From assembly GCF_007923355.1 (NCBI RefSeq), contig NZ_VOGO01000001.1, positions 124,001 through 188,000 on the forward strand: a DNA stretch of 64,000 nucleotides. The letters run 5' to 3'. The position numbers and the translations under genes were made by a program. Position 1 is the first letter of the stretch. Every line of letters starts with the position of its first letter. The DNA comes from Falsiphaeobacter marinintestinus (GTDB taxonomy: Bacteria; Pseudomonadota; Alphaproteobacteria; Rhodobacterales; Rhodobacteraceae). Positions 38,045-48,044 of the stretch are shown here, one piece after another. The notes beneath the pieces are model-generated. The model worked only from the letters and a program-made list of their open reading frames with translations, had not been told where the DNA came from and did not search any database.

Positions 38045-38428
38045 TCAGTCCTGTGGCGTGTGAAATCGCGCGCTATAGCAGTCGGAGAACAATCCCGTGA
38101 CGTCCCTGACCTTGGCCCGATCCGGATCGTCAGGGTCCAGAATAATCTCCCAATATGTCAGGCCTATGAAGTGGCCTGACTTGTTGAACCCGTCGGTGGT
38201 CGCGCAGAAACGGTAAAGCTTCCCGCTGGTCTCGGGGCGCGAGATCTGCAGATTGACAGCCGATTTCGGGTTCCCGAACTTGTCTACCAGCGCGTCAACG
38301 GCCAGCGTTTCCGGTTTCGGTGGTTCATCGTCCGCCAGAACGACGGCGGGGACCGCCGCCAATACTGCCAGAACGGCCAGGCTAACACGCTTTATCTTTG
38401 TCACTGCTGTCCCCAAAATCGCTTTCAT
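38045..38428 (-). CDS. Small exported protein, unknown function
   Basis: A 127-residue protein whose N-terminus (MKAILGTAVTKIKRVSLAV onward) is a long signal peptide cleaved near VLA-DDE (about residue 32). The mature part has two cysteines, near residues 75 and 116, and a LTYWEIILDPDDPD stretch. No family recognised. The start at 38428 gives a good signal peptide; the frame continues 54 bases further with basic residues. It converges on cobT with 12 bases between the stops. Confidence 0.65.
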   Translation of the reverse strand: MKAILGTAVTKIKRVSLAVLAVLAAVPAVVLADDEPPKPETLAVDALVDKFGNPKSAVNLQISRPETSGKLYRFCATTDGFNKSGHFIGLTYWEIILDPDDPDRAKVRDVTGLFSDCYSARFHTPQD

Positions 38429-38613
38429 GTGTCGAAATAAATACAACGTTACACGTCGCTTCCGAGAATGCGAAGGGGCCACGCGCCTTTGCCAGCCGAG
38501 CGATGTATTCTCTTATTTCAGATAACATGTGACAGGCGCGAAATCTTGTCTTGAACCCAGCGCTCGAAGCGCTTCTTCTGTACTCCGTCGCAACACGCAG
38601 GAAAGACCGGACC

Positions 38614-40401
38614 ATGTATCAATCCTTCGCGGTCACCGCACAGCCTGAACAAGGCCCCCCTCGTCTTTCCGCGCTTCGGGAGGAAATGACCCGTGAGGGT
38701 CTTGACGGATTTTTGATCCCTCGCGCGGACGCGCATCAAGGCGAATATGTTTCGCGCCACGATGAACGATTGTCCTGGCTGACAGGGTTTACCGGATCGG
38801 CCGGGTTCTGCGCCGCCTTGCAGAACATTGCTGGCGTGTTCATCGACGGTCGGTACCGCACGCAGGTCAAAGAACAGGTCGCCGAGGATTTCACACCGGT
38901 GCCCTGGCCGGATGTGAACCTTGCCGATTGGCTGAAAGACAACCTGAAGGCTGGAAAAGTCGGTTTTGACCCCTGGCTTCACACGGTTGCCGAAATCGAC
39001 AAAGCATCCTTGGCGCTTGAGGGCACGGGGATATCCCTTGCGCGATGCGACAATCTTGTCGACCGGATCTGGGAAGACCAGCCCGCCCCACCGATGAACA
39101 AGGTCGTGGCACACCCCCTTGAGTTTGCAGGGGAAAGTGCCGGGTCAAAGATTGCGCGGCTTGCAACAGACTTGCAGGAGTCCGGGCAAACGGCCGCCAT
39201 CATCACCTTGCCCGATTCAATCATGTGGTTGCTGAACATTCGCGGCACCGACATTGCGCATATCCCGGTGGCGCATGGATTTGCGATTTTGCATGCTGAT
39301 GCCCGGGTCGATTTGTTCATGGCGGCAGAAAAACTGAAAGGGCTGGAAGACCATTTTGGCCCTGAAGTCGCGCTCAAAGACCCGGCGTCGTTTTTGAACC
39401 GGCTTTCCGATCTCGATGGTCCGGTCCGGATCAACAATGCGACCGTCCCGCAGAAAGTGGCCGATGTTCTGGCGGACAAGGCCGTTGACGGCGATGAACC
39501 CTGCGCGCTGCCCAAGGCCTGCAAAAACACCGCTGAAATCGAAGGCGCGGTGCAGGCGCATCTGCGCGACGGCGCGGCCATGGTCGATCTGTTGGCATGG
39601 CTGGACAATCAGACGCCCGGCTCCCTGACCGAGATTGATGTGGTCAAAAAACTGGAAACCTGCCGCCGCAAGGACAACGCGCTTCGCGACATCAGCTTTG
39701 AAACGATCTCGGGAACCGGTCCGCACGGCGCCATCATGCATTATCGCGTGACGGAAGAGACCAACGCAACGCTGGAAGACGGGCAGATCCTGGTTCTGGA
39801 CAGCGGCGGACAATACCTGGATGGAACCACTGACATCACGCGGACCATCGGGATCGGCGATGTTGACGCCGAGAAGAAAGCCGCGTTCACGCGGGTCTTG
39901 CAGGGCATGATTGCCATGTCGCGCCTGCTTTGGCCGGTTGGCCTGGCGGGGCGTGACATTGAAGCGATCGGGCGCATGCCGTTGTGGCTGGCAGGGCAGG
40001 ACTTTAATCATGGCCTCGGGCACGGGGTCGGCACCTATCTGAGCGTCCATGAAGGCCCACAACGTCTGAGCCGGGTCAGCGCCGTCCCCCTTGCTCCGGG
40101 TATGATCCTGTCGAATGAGCCCGGATATTATCGCGAAGGCGCGTTCGGCATCCGCATCGAAAACCTGATCGTTGTACAAGAGGCTCAGCCCCTGCCAACA
40201 AGCGATCCTGAACGGGCGTTTCTAAGCTGGCGGACGCTGACCTATGTCCCGATTGACCGCAATCTGATCCTGCCCGATATGCTGACGGCTGATGAGCGCG
40301 CCTGGCTGAACGCCTATCATGCGGACGTCGCGAAAAAGATCCGCCCCCGGGTGGGCAAGGCGGCTCAGGTGTGGTTGGATGCCGCGACAGCGCCGCTGTG
40401 A
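38614..40401 (+). CDS. Xaa-Pro aminopeptidase (M24B family)
   Basis: Removes an N-terminal residue next to proline. 595 residues, the long three-domain form with two creatinase-like N-terminal domains and a C-terminal pita-bread catalytic domain. The five dinuclear metal ligands are visible: Asp396, Asp407 (DITRT), His470 (GLGH), Glu502 (NEPGYY) and Glu516 (RIENL). No signal peptide, so it is cytoplasmic. AGGAAAG lies upstream of the ATG at 38614, and the frame before it is not family-like. Confidence 0.95.
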   Translation: MYQSFAVTAQPEQGPPRLSALREEMTREGLDGFLIPRADAHQGEYVSRHDERLSWLTGFTGSAGFCAALQNIAGVFIDGRYRTQVKEQVAEDFTPVPWPDVNLADWLKDNLKAGKVGFDPWLHTVAEIDKASLALEGTGISLARCDNLVDRIWEDQPAPPMNKVVAHPLEFAGESAGSKIARLATDLQESGQTAAIITLPDSIMWLLNIRGTDIAHIPVAHGFAILHADARVDLFMAAEKLKGLEDHFGPEVALKDPASFLNRLSDLDGPVRINNATVPQKVADVLADKAVDGDEPCALPKACKNTAEIEGAVQAHLRDGAAMVDLLAWLDNQTPGSLTEIDVVKKLETCRRKDNALRDISFETISGTGPHGAIMHYRVTEETNATLEDGQILVLDSGGQYLDGTTDITRTIGIGDVDAEKKAAFTRVLQGMIAMSRLLWPVGLAGRDIEAIGRMPLWLAGQDFNHGLGHGVGTYLSVHEGPQRLSRVSAVPLAPGMILSNEPGYYREGAFGIRIENLIVVQEAQPLPTSDPERAFLSWRTLTYVPIDRNLILPDMLTADERAWLNAYHADVAKKIRPRVGKAAQVWLDAATAPL

Positions 40402-40462
40402 CATCAGATTGTTACATCGGACGAACAAATACGGTCAGAACGTACACTGGGAAGGGTTGAAA

Positions 40463-40807
40463 ATGGCAGATCATATCAGGATCCGCAAAGCACCGGGTGT
40501 CTGGTCGGTCCGCTCTGGCGGCGCTATTCTGGGCGAAACAAGCAACGCTCTGGAATTGACCGAAGGCGACCATGCGCCGGTGATCTATTTTCCGCGTGCG
40601 GATATCGCGATGGCGTTTCTGGATCGGGACGACAAGGTCACACATTGCCCACACAAGGGCGACGCCGTTTACTTTTCCATCGTGAACAAGTCTTCGACCG
40701 TCAAAAACGCGGTCTGGAGCTATGAAACACCCATGGATGACGTGAGCGCGATCAAGGATCACCTTGCGTTCTATGAGCGTGACGGAGTGACGGTCGAACA
40801 ACTGTAA
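40463..40807 (+). CDS. DUF427 domain protein
   Basis: A 114-residue protein that is a single DUF427 domain, a small beta-rich fold of unknown biochemical role. Family residues visible include VYFPRADI-like wording (here VIYFPRADIAM), CPHKGDAVYFS and AVWSYETP. GAAGGG precedes the ATG at 40463; the upstream frame overlaps the aminopeptidase gene out of phase. It converges on the chloride channel gene. Confidence 0.9.
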   Translation: MADHIRIRKAPGVWSVRSGGAILGETSNALELTEGDHAPVIYFPRADIAMAFLDRDDKVTHCPHKGDAVYFSIVNKSSTVKNAVWSYETPMDDVSAIKDHLAFYERDGVTVEQL

Positions 40808-40823
40808 GACCAACATCCGGCGG

Positions 40824-42512
40824 TTAGGAGTGTTCTTCGGCCGCCGTTGCTGCAAGCGCGCGATTGTACGCTTTCAGCGCATCCACATGATAGAGCGCGC
40901 CCAACAGTTCGGGCGGATCTTCGGATTCGTTCTGCGCGACAACCGGCAGATATGCAATCTCGGCCCGATCAAAAATCAGCATGGCCGATTCCAGAGTGGC
41001 TGAAGCATCGATATGCAGCCCCTGCCCGATCAGCACGGCGCATTCGTCTTCGCTGGGGCCGCGCGGATCTCCCTTGGCCCGCATGACCGACCCGGCCTGT
41101 AGCATCGCCAGAAGATAAGCCTGCGGTCCGGCGGCCAGATGAATGTCGCGCCGCTCAAGCTGGGTCAAAAAGAACGACCGGTCGACAAGGCGTGACGCGA
41201 TGGCTGTCGACAGGCTGACCGAAACCATAACCGCCAACCCGATCTGCCAGTCTCCGGTTAGTTCGAAAACGATCAGCGTCGTCGAGATTGGTGCGCCCAG
41301 CACAGCTGCTGCAACAGCGCCCATGCCCGCGAATGCATAAAGCGTGTGTGTGCCCGACACATTCGGCAACAGCCCCGTGGCAATGTACCCAAAGGCCAGC
41401 CCACTTAGTGCGCCAAGCATCAGTGCGGGTGAAAACACACCGCCGCCCATGCGTCCACCCATGGTGATCGCAACGGCCAGGGCCTTGATGATCGCAAAGA
41501 CGATGACCTGCGACAGGATCAGATCGCCGCTGAGCGCACGGATCGTAGTCTCGTATCCGACGCCGATGATATGCGGGAACCAGATCGCAATGACGCCCAG
41601 CATCGCGCCTGACACAGCCGGGCGCAGCCAGCGCGGAAAGCCGACTTTTTCCTGCACGGCGGTTCCGATGTCTTCGGCCAGAAAGATCGATTTCATCAAC
41701 ACAACGGCGATCAACCCGCAGATCACGCCGAGCAACAAGAACGCAGGCAGTTCCACATAGAATTTCAGCGACCCCGGTGTGGTCAGCAAGAATTCAGTGA
41801 CATTGCCATATTCCAACCGGCTGATCACCGTCCCCGCCACCGACGCAATAACGATCGGCGCGAAAGCGTGAACCGCAAAATGGCGTAGCACGACCTCAAG
41901 CGCGAACAGGGCTCCGGCAATGGGGGCGTTAAAGCTGACCGAAACTGCCGCTGCCACGGCACATCCCAGAAGATCACGCCCGGTAATCCCATCGGCATGG
42001 ATGCGCTTGCAGACCCAGGTCGACACAACGCCCGCCATATGGACAACGGGGCCTTCCCGACCCGTGGAGCCGCCGGTGCTGAGCGTGATCAGCGACGCAA
42101 AGAGCGAAGCGATCCCTTCTTTGGTTTCGACGCGACCGTCATTCATCGCTGCGCCTTCTATCACGTCAGCGACCGATCGAACCCGGCCATCGTTGGTGAA
42201 ATTGTGCAAAATCAACCCGACGATCAAACCGCCGCAGATCGGAATGATCAAAACCCAGTACCACGGCAAGCCTTGCGCAAAAGAATGCAAATACTGCACG
42301 TCTTCGGCACCATACACCCAGCTTTGCAACGCATTGATGCCCTTGCGAAAGAACAGCGCGCCAAACCCGGCGACGATACCAATTGCCAGGGCAATGAACC
42401 AGAACTGGATCTGGCTGGGACCCTGATGACGCAGAACGCGCCAACCGTCTTTTAGCGCGGTCAGGGCCTGCGTGACTTGCGAAATCAGAATGGAACGGTT
42501 TGGCTTGCCCAT
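40824..42512 (-). CDS. ClC-family chloride channel/antiporter with CBS domain
   Basis: A 562-residue inner-membrane protein with the ClC fold. The gating glutamate motif GREGP (in GGSTGREGPVVHMAG) and GVFSPALMLGA are present, so a chloride/proton exchange role is plausible. The first selectivity motif GSGIP is not recognisable; the place reads GRVRSVADV, as in a subset of ClC proteins. The soluble C-terminus (about 455-560) resembles a CBS pair that could bind adenine nucleotides. The start at 42512 is one of two possible ATGs, the other being 39 bases out. Confidence 0.93.
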   Translation of the reverse strand: MGKPNRSILISQVTQALTALKDGWRVLRHQGPSQIQFWFIALAIGIVAGFGALFFRKGINALQSWVYGAEDVQYLHSFAQGLPWYWVLIIPICGGLIVGLILHNFTNDGRVRSVADVIEGAAMNDGRVETKEGIASLFASLITLSTGGSTGREGPVVHMAGVVSTWVCKRIHADGITGRDLLGCAVAAAVSVSFNAPIAGALFALEVVLRHFAVHAFAPIVIASVAGTVISRLEYGNVTEFLLTTPGSLKFYVELPAFLLLGVICGLIAVVLMKSIFLAEDIGTAVQEKVGFPRWLRPAVSGAMLGVIAIWFPHIIGVGYETTIRALSGDLILSQVIVFAIIKALAVAITMGGRMGGGVFSPALMLGALSGLAFGYIATGLLPNVSGTHTLYAFAGMGAVAAAVLGAPISTTLIVFELTGDWQIGLAVMVSVSLSTAIASRLVDRSFFLTQLERRDIHLAAGPQAYLLAMLQAGSVMRAKGDPRGPSEDECAVLIGQGLHIDASATLESAMLIFDRAEIAYLPVVAQNESEDPPELLGALYHVDALKAYNRALAATAAEEHS

Positions 42513-42615
42513 TGGCGGCTTTCGAAGGGGTCTTAACCCTGTGTAGGGCACTGAGCGCGTTCAGAAAAGCTTAGGTTTGCAGATTGAAGCGATTGTTTTC
42601 ACAACCGCAAACGGG

Positions 42616-44259
42616 TCACTTGTCCAAAAGCGCGCCAGCTGCCGCGCGGGCTTCTTCGGTGATCGTGTCTCCGGCCAGCATCCGGGCAATTTCATCGACC
42701 CGTTCGGGCCCCTCCAGGGGCACCACAGTCGATAGGGTCACGTCGTCAGTAACCGATTTCTGAACCCGCCAGTGATACGCCCCACAGGCCGCCACTTGAG
42801 GCGAATGGGTGACGACCAGCACCTGCCCACCATCGGCCAATGCGGCCAAGCGGCGGCCCACGGCATCGGCCGTTGCACCGCCGACGCCGCGGTCGATCTC
42901 GTCAAAAATAATCGTCAGACCGCTGTCATCGCCGGTCAGGCACACCTTGAGCGCCAGCAGGAACCTGCTGAGTTCGCCGCCCGATGCGATCTTGTTCAAA
43001 GGGCCAGCAGGCGCACCCGGGTTCGTGGCGACGGTAAAGGCCACCGCATCGCGTCCGACCGCGCTTGGCTCAGCTTCGGTCACCATGGTTTCGAATACCG
43101 CACGCTCCATCTTGAGCGGGGCAAGTTCGCCCATGACAGCCTGATCCAGTCGCCCCGCCGCGTTGCGTCGCGCGGCACTGAGAACACTTGCAGCCTTGTC
43201 ATAAGCGGCGTCAGCGGCGCTCAACTCATTACGGAGTCTATCCAGATCCGCGTCGCCCGCTTCGAGCGCGTTCAGTTTGGCGCGCAACGTGTCAGCATGT
43301 CCGGCCAGATCATCGGCCTGAACGCCATGCTTACGGGCCAGGGCGCGGATGGCGAACAACCGTTCTTCCGCGTTTTCAAGCTCGTTCGGATTGAAATCCA
43401 GCGTATTCAGGCACCGTTCGACCCCATCCTGAGCCTCGCCCAGTTCAACCATGGCCCGGGTTAACGCGGCAACAGGCGCGTCCAGTGCGTCACCTGCGTC
43501 GACGGTCACCCCTTCAAGCCAACGCATGGCGTCGCCCATGGCGCCCTCGGCCCCGTCCCCGCCCAGCAGCGTAAAGGCGCGCGCGACATCATCGCGGATT
43601 CGTTCGGCCCCTTGCATCGTTCTGCGGCGCACGTCCAGATCCGCATCCTCGCCCGGTTGCGGGTCAAGCTGATCCAGTTCGGCCACGGAATGACGCAGAA
43701 ATTCTTCTTCGGCGCGGACCGCGTCCAACTGAGATTCGGACGTTTGAACGGCTTTGCGTGCAGCTGACATCGCGCGCCAGGCTGACCGGACGTCTTTGCC
43801 ATCCAGCCCGGCAAATTCGTCCAGCATCGCCCGGTGCCCGCGCGGGTTCAGCAGACCGCGGTCATCATGTTGCCCGTGAAGCTCCACCAGCGTGTCGGAC
43901 AAGGCCCGAAGAACCTCTCCGGAACAGCGACGGTCATTGACCCACGCAGTTTTGCGCCCTTCCGCCGTATTAACGCGCCGCAGAATCAGCTCATCCCCGG
44001 ATGGCAAACCGGCGTCTTCCAACACCTGATGGGCCGGGTGATCGTCAGACAGGTCGAATTCGGCGATCACCTCGCCCTGTTTCGCCCCCTGACGCACCAA
44101 CTCCGCACGGCCACGCCAGCCCAGAACAAAGCCCAGCGACTCAAGCAGGATGGATTTTCCGGCGCCGGTTTCCCCGGTCAAAACGTTCAATCCCGGCTGG
44201 AAGGCAAGTTCCAGCCGGTCAATGATCAACATGTCCCGGATATCAAGTGTACGTAGCAT
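42616..44259 (-). CDS. recN: DNA repair protein RecN
   Basis: An SMC-like ATPase that acts at double-strand breaks. 547 residues: Walker A GETGAGKS at 29-36, a coiled-coil middle (about 155-360) and C-terminal ABC signature plus Walker B (IIFDEIDRGVGG). It lies 32 bases downstream of bamD, so it is probably read from the lpxC/bamD side; I see no GTTC-N7-GTTC LexA box directly before it. Confidence 0.97.
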   Translation of the reverse strand: MLRTLDIRDMLIIDRLELAFQPGLNVLTGETGAGKSILLESLGFVLGWRGRAELVRQGAKQGEVIAEFDLSDDHPAHQVLEDAGLPSGDELILRRVNTAEGRKTAWVNDRRCSGEVLRALSDTLVELHGQHDDRGLLNPRGHRAMLDEFAGLDGKDVRSAWRAMSAARKAVQTSESQLDAVRAEEEFLRHSVAELDQLDPQPGEDADLDVRRRTMQGAERIRDDVARAFTLLGGDGAEGAMGDAMRWLEGVTVDAGDALDAPVAALTRAMVELGEAQDGVERCLNTLDFNPNELENAEERLFAIRALARKHGVQADDLAGHADTLRAKLNALEAGDADLDRLRNELSAADAAYDKAASVLSAARRNAAGRLDQAVMGELAPLKMERAVFETMVTEAEPSAVGRDAVAFTVATNPGAPAGPLNKIASGGELSRFLLALKVCLTGDDSGLTIIFDEIDRGVGGATADAVGRRLAALADGGQVLVVTHSPQVAACGAYHWRVQKSVTDDVTLSTVVPLEGPERVDEIARMLAGDTITEEARAAAGALLDK

Positions 44260-44291
44260 CCGACCTATCCGCCTGACGAACCGTCACCCGA

Positions 44292-45134
44292 TCACAGCCA
44301 TTGGCCCTTGATCGATTGGCGGTAAATCTGGCTGAGCCAGTTGTTGCCTTTGTCTTTGAGCTTCAAACCCTGAGACGTCAGCAGTTTATAGCTTTCATCG
44401 TACCATTCGGTGGATTGATAGTTGTACCCAAGAATCGCACCTGCGGTTTGCGCTTCGTCCACCAAACCAAGCGACAGATACGCTTCGACCAGACGGTGCA
44501 GCGCCTCGGGCGTGTGGGTCGTGGTCTGGAAATCCTCGACCACGACGCGGAATCGGTTGATCGCGGCGGTATAGTGCTGTCGGCGCAGGTAATACCGTCC
44601 GATTTCCATTTCCTTGGCAGCCAGATGATCAAAGGCCAGATCAAATTTCAGAATCGCAGACGTCGCGTATTCGCTGTCGGGATAGACCTCGATGACGGTG
44701 CGCAGCGATTGCAGGGCCTGAAACGTCAAACCCTGATCGCGGCCGACTTCGTCAATCTGGTCATAATAACTCAGCGCCAGAAGATACTGAGCGTAAGCGG
44801 CATCTTCATCCGTAGGATAGAAGTCGATGTAGCGTTGGGCAGCGGCGCGACTATCTTCATAGTCCTTGCCAGAGTGGAAGGAATACGCCTGCATGATCAG
44901 CGACCGTTTGGCCCAGGACGAATAGGGATACAGACGTTCGATTTCAGCGAAGTAATATGCCGCGTCTTCGGCCCGACCGTTGGCCAGCTCATATTCGCCG
45001 CGTTGGAAAATATGCTCGGGCGTATACCCCTCAAGGCTTGCGGTTCGGTCTGTTAGATTTCCGTTACACGCAGAAAGCGTTGCTGCAACTAGGCACGTTG
45101 CGATAATTTTCGCGACTGATCTTCTGCCGATCAT
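44292..45134 (-). CDS. bamD: Outer-membrane assembly lipoprotein BamD
   Basis: Essential lipoprotein of the BAM complex, which inserts beta-barrel proteins into the outer membrane. 280 residues, with the lipobox LSAC (Cys23) after a basic hydrophobic N-terminus, followed by TPR-like helical repeats (about 35-260). GAGGG lies 10 nt before the ATG at 45134; the open frame begins at a TTG nine bases earlier. The order ftsZ-lpxC-bamD-recN is standard for this group. Confidence 0.96.
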   Translation of the reverse strand: MIGRRSVAKIIATCLVAATLSACNGNLTDRTASLEGYTPEHIFQRGEYELANGRAEDAAYYFAEIERLYPYSSWAKRSLIMQAYSFHSGKDYEDSRAAAQRYIDFYPTDEDAAYAQYLLALSYYDQIDEVGRDQGLTFQALQSLRTVIEVYPDSEYATSAILKFDLAFDHLAAKEMEIGRYYLRRQHYTAAINRFRVVVEDFQTTTHTPEALHRLVEAYLSLGLVDEAQTAGAILGYNYQSTEWYDESYKLLTSQGLKLKDKGNNWLSQIYRQSIKGQWL

Positions 45135-45266
45135 GCTTGCCAACCCTCACCGTCGATAAAAGGCGTTCGCCCCCATTTGGAGCACGGTCTAGCACATTAA
45201 TCTGGGGGGCAAAACGTCTTAAAAGCACGAACGACGTCGCAACTGGTCCACCCAGACAAAGACCGC

Positions 45267-46187
45267 TCAGGCGACCTTCGGAATTTCCGACCAGACCAGC
45301 CCCTGACCCGGCAGATGCGCAGTAGTTTCCGCATCGCACAAGATCGGGCGCACGGCCCCTGGTGTTTCAAACAAGGCGCGCAACAAGGCGTTGGTCATCG
45401 AATGACCGGCCTTGTCACCGATATAATGTCCCAACAGCGGACCACCGGCCAGGGCCAGATCCCCCAACGCGTCCAGCATCTTGTGACGGACCGCTTCATC
45501 CTGATGGCGGAAGCCGCCGGGTGTCAGGATTTCTTCACCGTCAACCACAACTGCGTTGTCCAGCGTGCCGCCAAGCGCCAAACCGGCTTCATGCATGGCT
45601 TCTACATCGGCGCGGCGGCAGAACGTCCGGCTATCACACAATTCCCGGGCGAAAGCCCCGTTGCGCATATCCAGCGTTTTTGTTTGCGATCCGATCGCCT
45701 TGTCTTCGAAATCGATGTGGAATTCGATTGTCAGCCGGTCAGATGGCAACAGGGTCGCTTTGGCACCGTTGGCTTCGACCGTCACGGGCTTCAGAACTTG
45801 ATACGCCAGAACTGGGGCGTCCTGCTGGCGCACGCCGCGTGACATGATTCCACGCACGAATGGTGCCGCTGAACCGTCGAGAATAGGAACTTCGGGACCG
45901 TCGATTTCCACCAGCGCATTGTGTATGCCGCACCCGGCCAGTGCCGCCATGACATGCTCGACTGTGGACACCGATACACCAGAACCATTCACCAGGCGGG
46001 TACACAGTGCGGTTTGCTCGGCCGCGTCGTACATTGCCGGTATCATCGCATCGCCAAGCTCTATGTCGACGCGCTTGAACCAGATGCCATGGCCAGCAAC
46101 TGCCGGACGCAAGACCAGTTTCGCAGGCTTGCCACTGTGCAAACCCACTCCTGTGAAGGTCACCGATGTCCTGAGCGTATTCTGCAA
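45267..46187 (-). CDS. lpxC: UDP-3-O-acyl-N-acetylglucosamine deacetylase
   Basis: Zinc enzyme for the committed step of lipid A synthesis. 306 residues. The zinc ligands His78 (STVEHVMAAL), His235 and Asp239 (RHKMLDALGD) are present, as is the general-base region with His262 (KAGHS). It lies between ftsZ and bamD. A 210-base region separates it from ftsZ and contains the ftsZ terminator, so lpxC should have its own promoter. Confidence 0.98.
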   Translation of the reverse strand: MQNTLRTSVTFTGVGLHSGKPAKLVLRPAVAGHGIWFKRVDIELGDAMIPAMYDAAEQTALCTRLVNGSGVSVSTVEHVMAALAGCGIHNALVEIDGPEVPILDGSAAPFVRGIMSRGVRQQDAPVLAYQVLKPVTVEANGAKATLLPSDRLTIEFHIDFEDKAIGSQTKTLDMRNGAFARELCDSRTFCRRADVEAMHEAGLALGGTLDNAVVVDGEEILTPGGFRHQDEAVRHKMLDALGDLALAGGPLLGHYIGDKAGHSMTNALLRALFETPGAVRPILCDAETTAHLPGQGLVWSEIPKVA

Positions 46188-46350
46188 GGTAGGCCTCTAG
46201 CGATTGTTTCCGACCACCACGGGCCGTGTTGCATTTGAGGTAAAGGCAGACAGTCACAGTCTCAACTCAATCTTTGTAACTGTTTGAAACATCCCTGTAA
46301 CAAAGCGGCAAAAGACCGCTAACAACCTTATAAGTCACTGTTCACAAACA

Positions 46351-46376
46351 GAAAGGCCGCCCTTCGGCGGCCTTTC
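46351..46376 (-). terminator. Terminator-like hairpin after ftsZ
   Basis: Read on the minus strand, GAAAGGCCGCC and its exact complement close a GAAG tetraloop, giving an 11-bp stem followed by a partly T-rich stretch (TGTTTG). It lies 22 bases after the ftsZ stop and before lpxC. Confidence 0.7.
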
Positions 46377-46397
46377 GTTAAGCAATATTGTGAGCGT

Positions 46398-48044
46398 TTA
46401 GTTCGCTTGCCGGCGCAAGAAAGCCGGGATTTCGATGCGTTCCTGATCCGGATCCGCAGGTTGATGCGCCTGCGGGGCCGGCTCAGCCTGCTGAACCTGA
46501 GGCTGCTGACGCACGGGAGCGGCGGCAGGCGTATCAGGTGCGTGGCCGGTCATGCGGTCGATCAGACGGTTGAAACCGAAACGCCCTTTTTCACCAGCTG
46601 CCTGAGCGGCAGCAGGGTGTTCCTGCGCGGCTAGTGAGCGGGTGCCCGGCGCCGACGGAGCCTTTTGCGCTGCGGCCTGCAGACGGGTCAGTGTTTCAGG
46701 TGATGGCGTACCGGGAGCCGGGGCCCTAGGGGCAACAAATGTCTCAGCGGAGTCTTCCATCGTGTTCATCTGCGGTTCGAACACGGGAACTTCAGGACGA
46801 TAGGCCGGCGGCGGCAGACCGTCGTCATCGACGACTTCATTCTGCGGTTCGCTGTCAAAGATGTCTTCGGCCATATCGTGCGCCGCGACTTCTTCGACGT
46901 CCATCTGTTCGAACAAGCTGGGCTCTTCAGCGGCATAGGCCACTTCCTGCGCGGCCGGAACATCTAGCGGCAGAGGATCAGCGGCGGCAACCGGCAGCGG
47001 CGTTTCTTCCTGAGAGACGCGCTGTTTCAACGGCTGACCCATCGGGCGGCGCGGCACTGGAATTTCCGTATGCACGTCTGTGGCATCGATGCCGGTGGCA
47101 ACAACGCTGACGCGCATCATGCCCTGCATGTCTGTATCCAGAGTCGACCCAACGATGATGTTTGCTTCCGGGTCCACTTCTTCGCGGATCCGGTTTGCAG
47201 CTTCGTCCAGTTCGAAAAGGGTCAGGTCATGCGCACCGGTGATGTTAATCAGAACACCCTTGGCACCCTTCAGGCTGATTTCGTCCAGCAGCGGGTTGGC
47301 AATCGCCTTCTCAGCGGCCTGGATGGCGCGATCTTCGCCCTCGGCCTCTCCCGTGCCCATCATGGCTTTGCCCATCTCGTCCATCACGGCCCGTACGTCC
47401 GCGAAGTCGAGGTTGATAAGGCCCGGACGTACCATAAGGTCTGTCACACCTTTGACACCCTGATACAAAACATCGTCTGCCATCGAGAACGCTTCGGTAA
47501 ACGTGGTCTTTTCGTTGGCAAGGCGGAACAGGTTCTGGTTGGGGATGATGATCAGTGTATCGACCACCTTCTGCAGCGCTTCAACGCCGTCCTCGGCCTG
47601 CTGCATGCGCTTGCCGCCTTCGAACTGAAACGGCTTGGTCACGACACCAACAGTCAGAACACCCAGTTCGCGCGCGGCCTGAGCGATGATCGGGGCGGCA
47701 CCTGTTCCGGTCCCGCCGCCCATGCCAGCCGTGATGAAGCACATGTGCGCCCCTGCCAGATGGTCAACGATCTGTTCGATGCTTTCTTCGGCGGCTGCCG
47801 CGCCGACAGAGGCGCGGGCGCCAGCGCCCAGACCTTCGGTAACTTTCACACCCAGTTGAACGCGGTGTTCAGAATGGCTTTGCTGCAGTGCCTGAGCATC
47901 GGTATTGGCGACAACGAAATCAACGCCGTCAAGCCGCTTTTCGATCATGTTGTTGACCGCGTTGCCACCGGCCCCGCCCACGCCAAAAACTGTGATCCGC
48001 GGCTTCAATTCCTCCTGCCCGGGCATTGAAAGGTTCAATGTCAT
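46398..48044 (-). CDS. ftsZ: Cell division protein FtsZ
   Basis: The tubulin-like GTPase that forms the division ring. 548 residues: the GTPase core (about 15-320) with the tubulin signature GGGTGTG at 109-115, a very long Pro/Ala/Glu-rich linker (about 325-535) and the conserved C-terminal peptide IPAFLRRQ (539-546) that binds FtsA and other partners. Long linkers are usual in alphaproteobacteria. Unusually, ftsA is not adjacent: an RTX gene and two long spacers lie between. Confidence 0.98.
   Translation of the reverse strand: MTLNLSMPGQEELKPRITVFGVGGAGGNAVNNMIEKRLDGVDFVVANTDAQALQQSHSEHRVQLGVKVTEGLGAGARASVGAAAAEESIEQIVDHLAGAHMCFITAGMGGGTGTGAAPIIAQAARELGVLTVGVVTKPFQFEGGKRMQQAEDGVEALQKVVDTLIIIPNQNLFRLANEKTTFTEAFSMADDVLYQGVKGVTDLMVRPGLINLDFADVRAVMDEMGKAMMGTGEAEGEDRAIQAAEKAIANPLLDEISLKGAKGVLINITGAHDLTLFELDEAANRIREEVDPEANIIVGSTLDTDMQGMMRVSVVATGIDATDVHTEIPVPRRPMGQPLKQRVSQEETPLPVAAADPLPLDVPAAQEVAYAAEEPSLFEQMDVEEVAAHDMAEDIFDSEPQNEVVDDDGLPPPAYRPEVPVFEPQMNTMEDSAETFVAPRAPAPGTPSPETLTRLQAAAQKAPSAPGTRSLAAQEHPAAAQAAGEKGRFGFNRLIDRMTGHAPDTPAAAPVRQQPQVQQAEPAPQAHQPADPDQERIEIPAFLRRQAN

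Noticed and set aside
42260-44300. LexA box before recN
   Set aside because: No GTTC-N7-GTTC pattern is seen in the 32-base gap before recN.
47070-48029. 319-codon open frame antisense to ftsZ
   Set aside because: ftsZ is certain, and the frame shows no domain or start signal.
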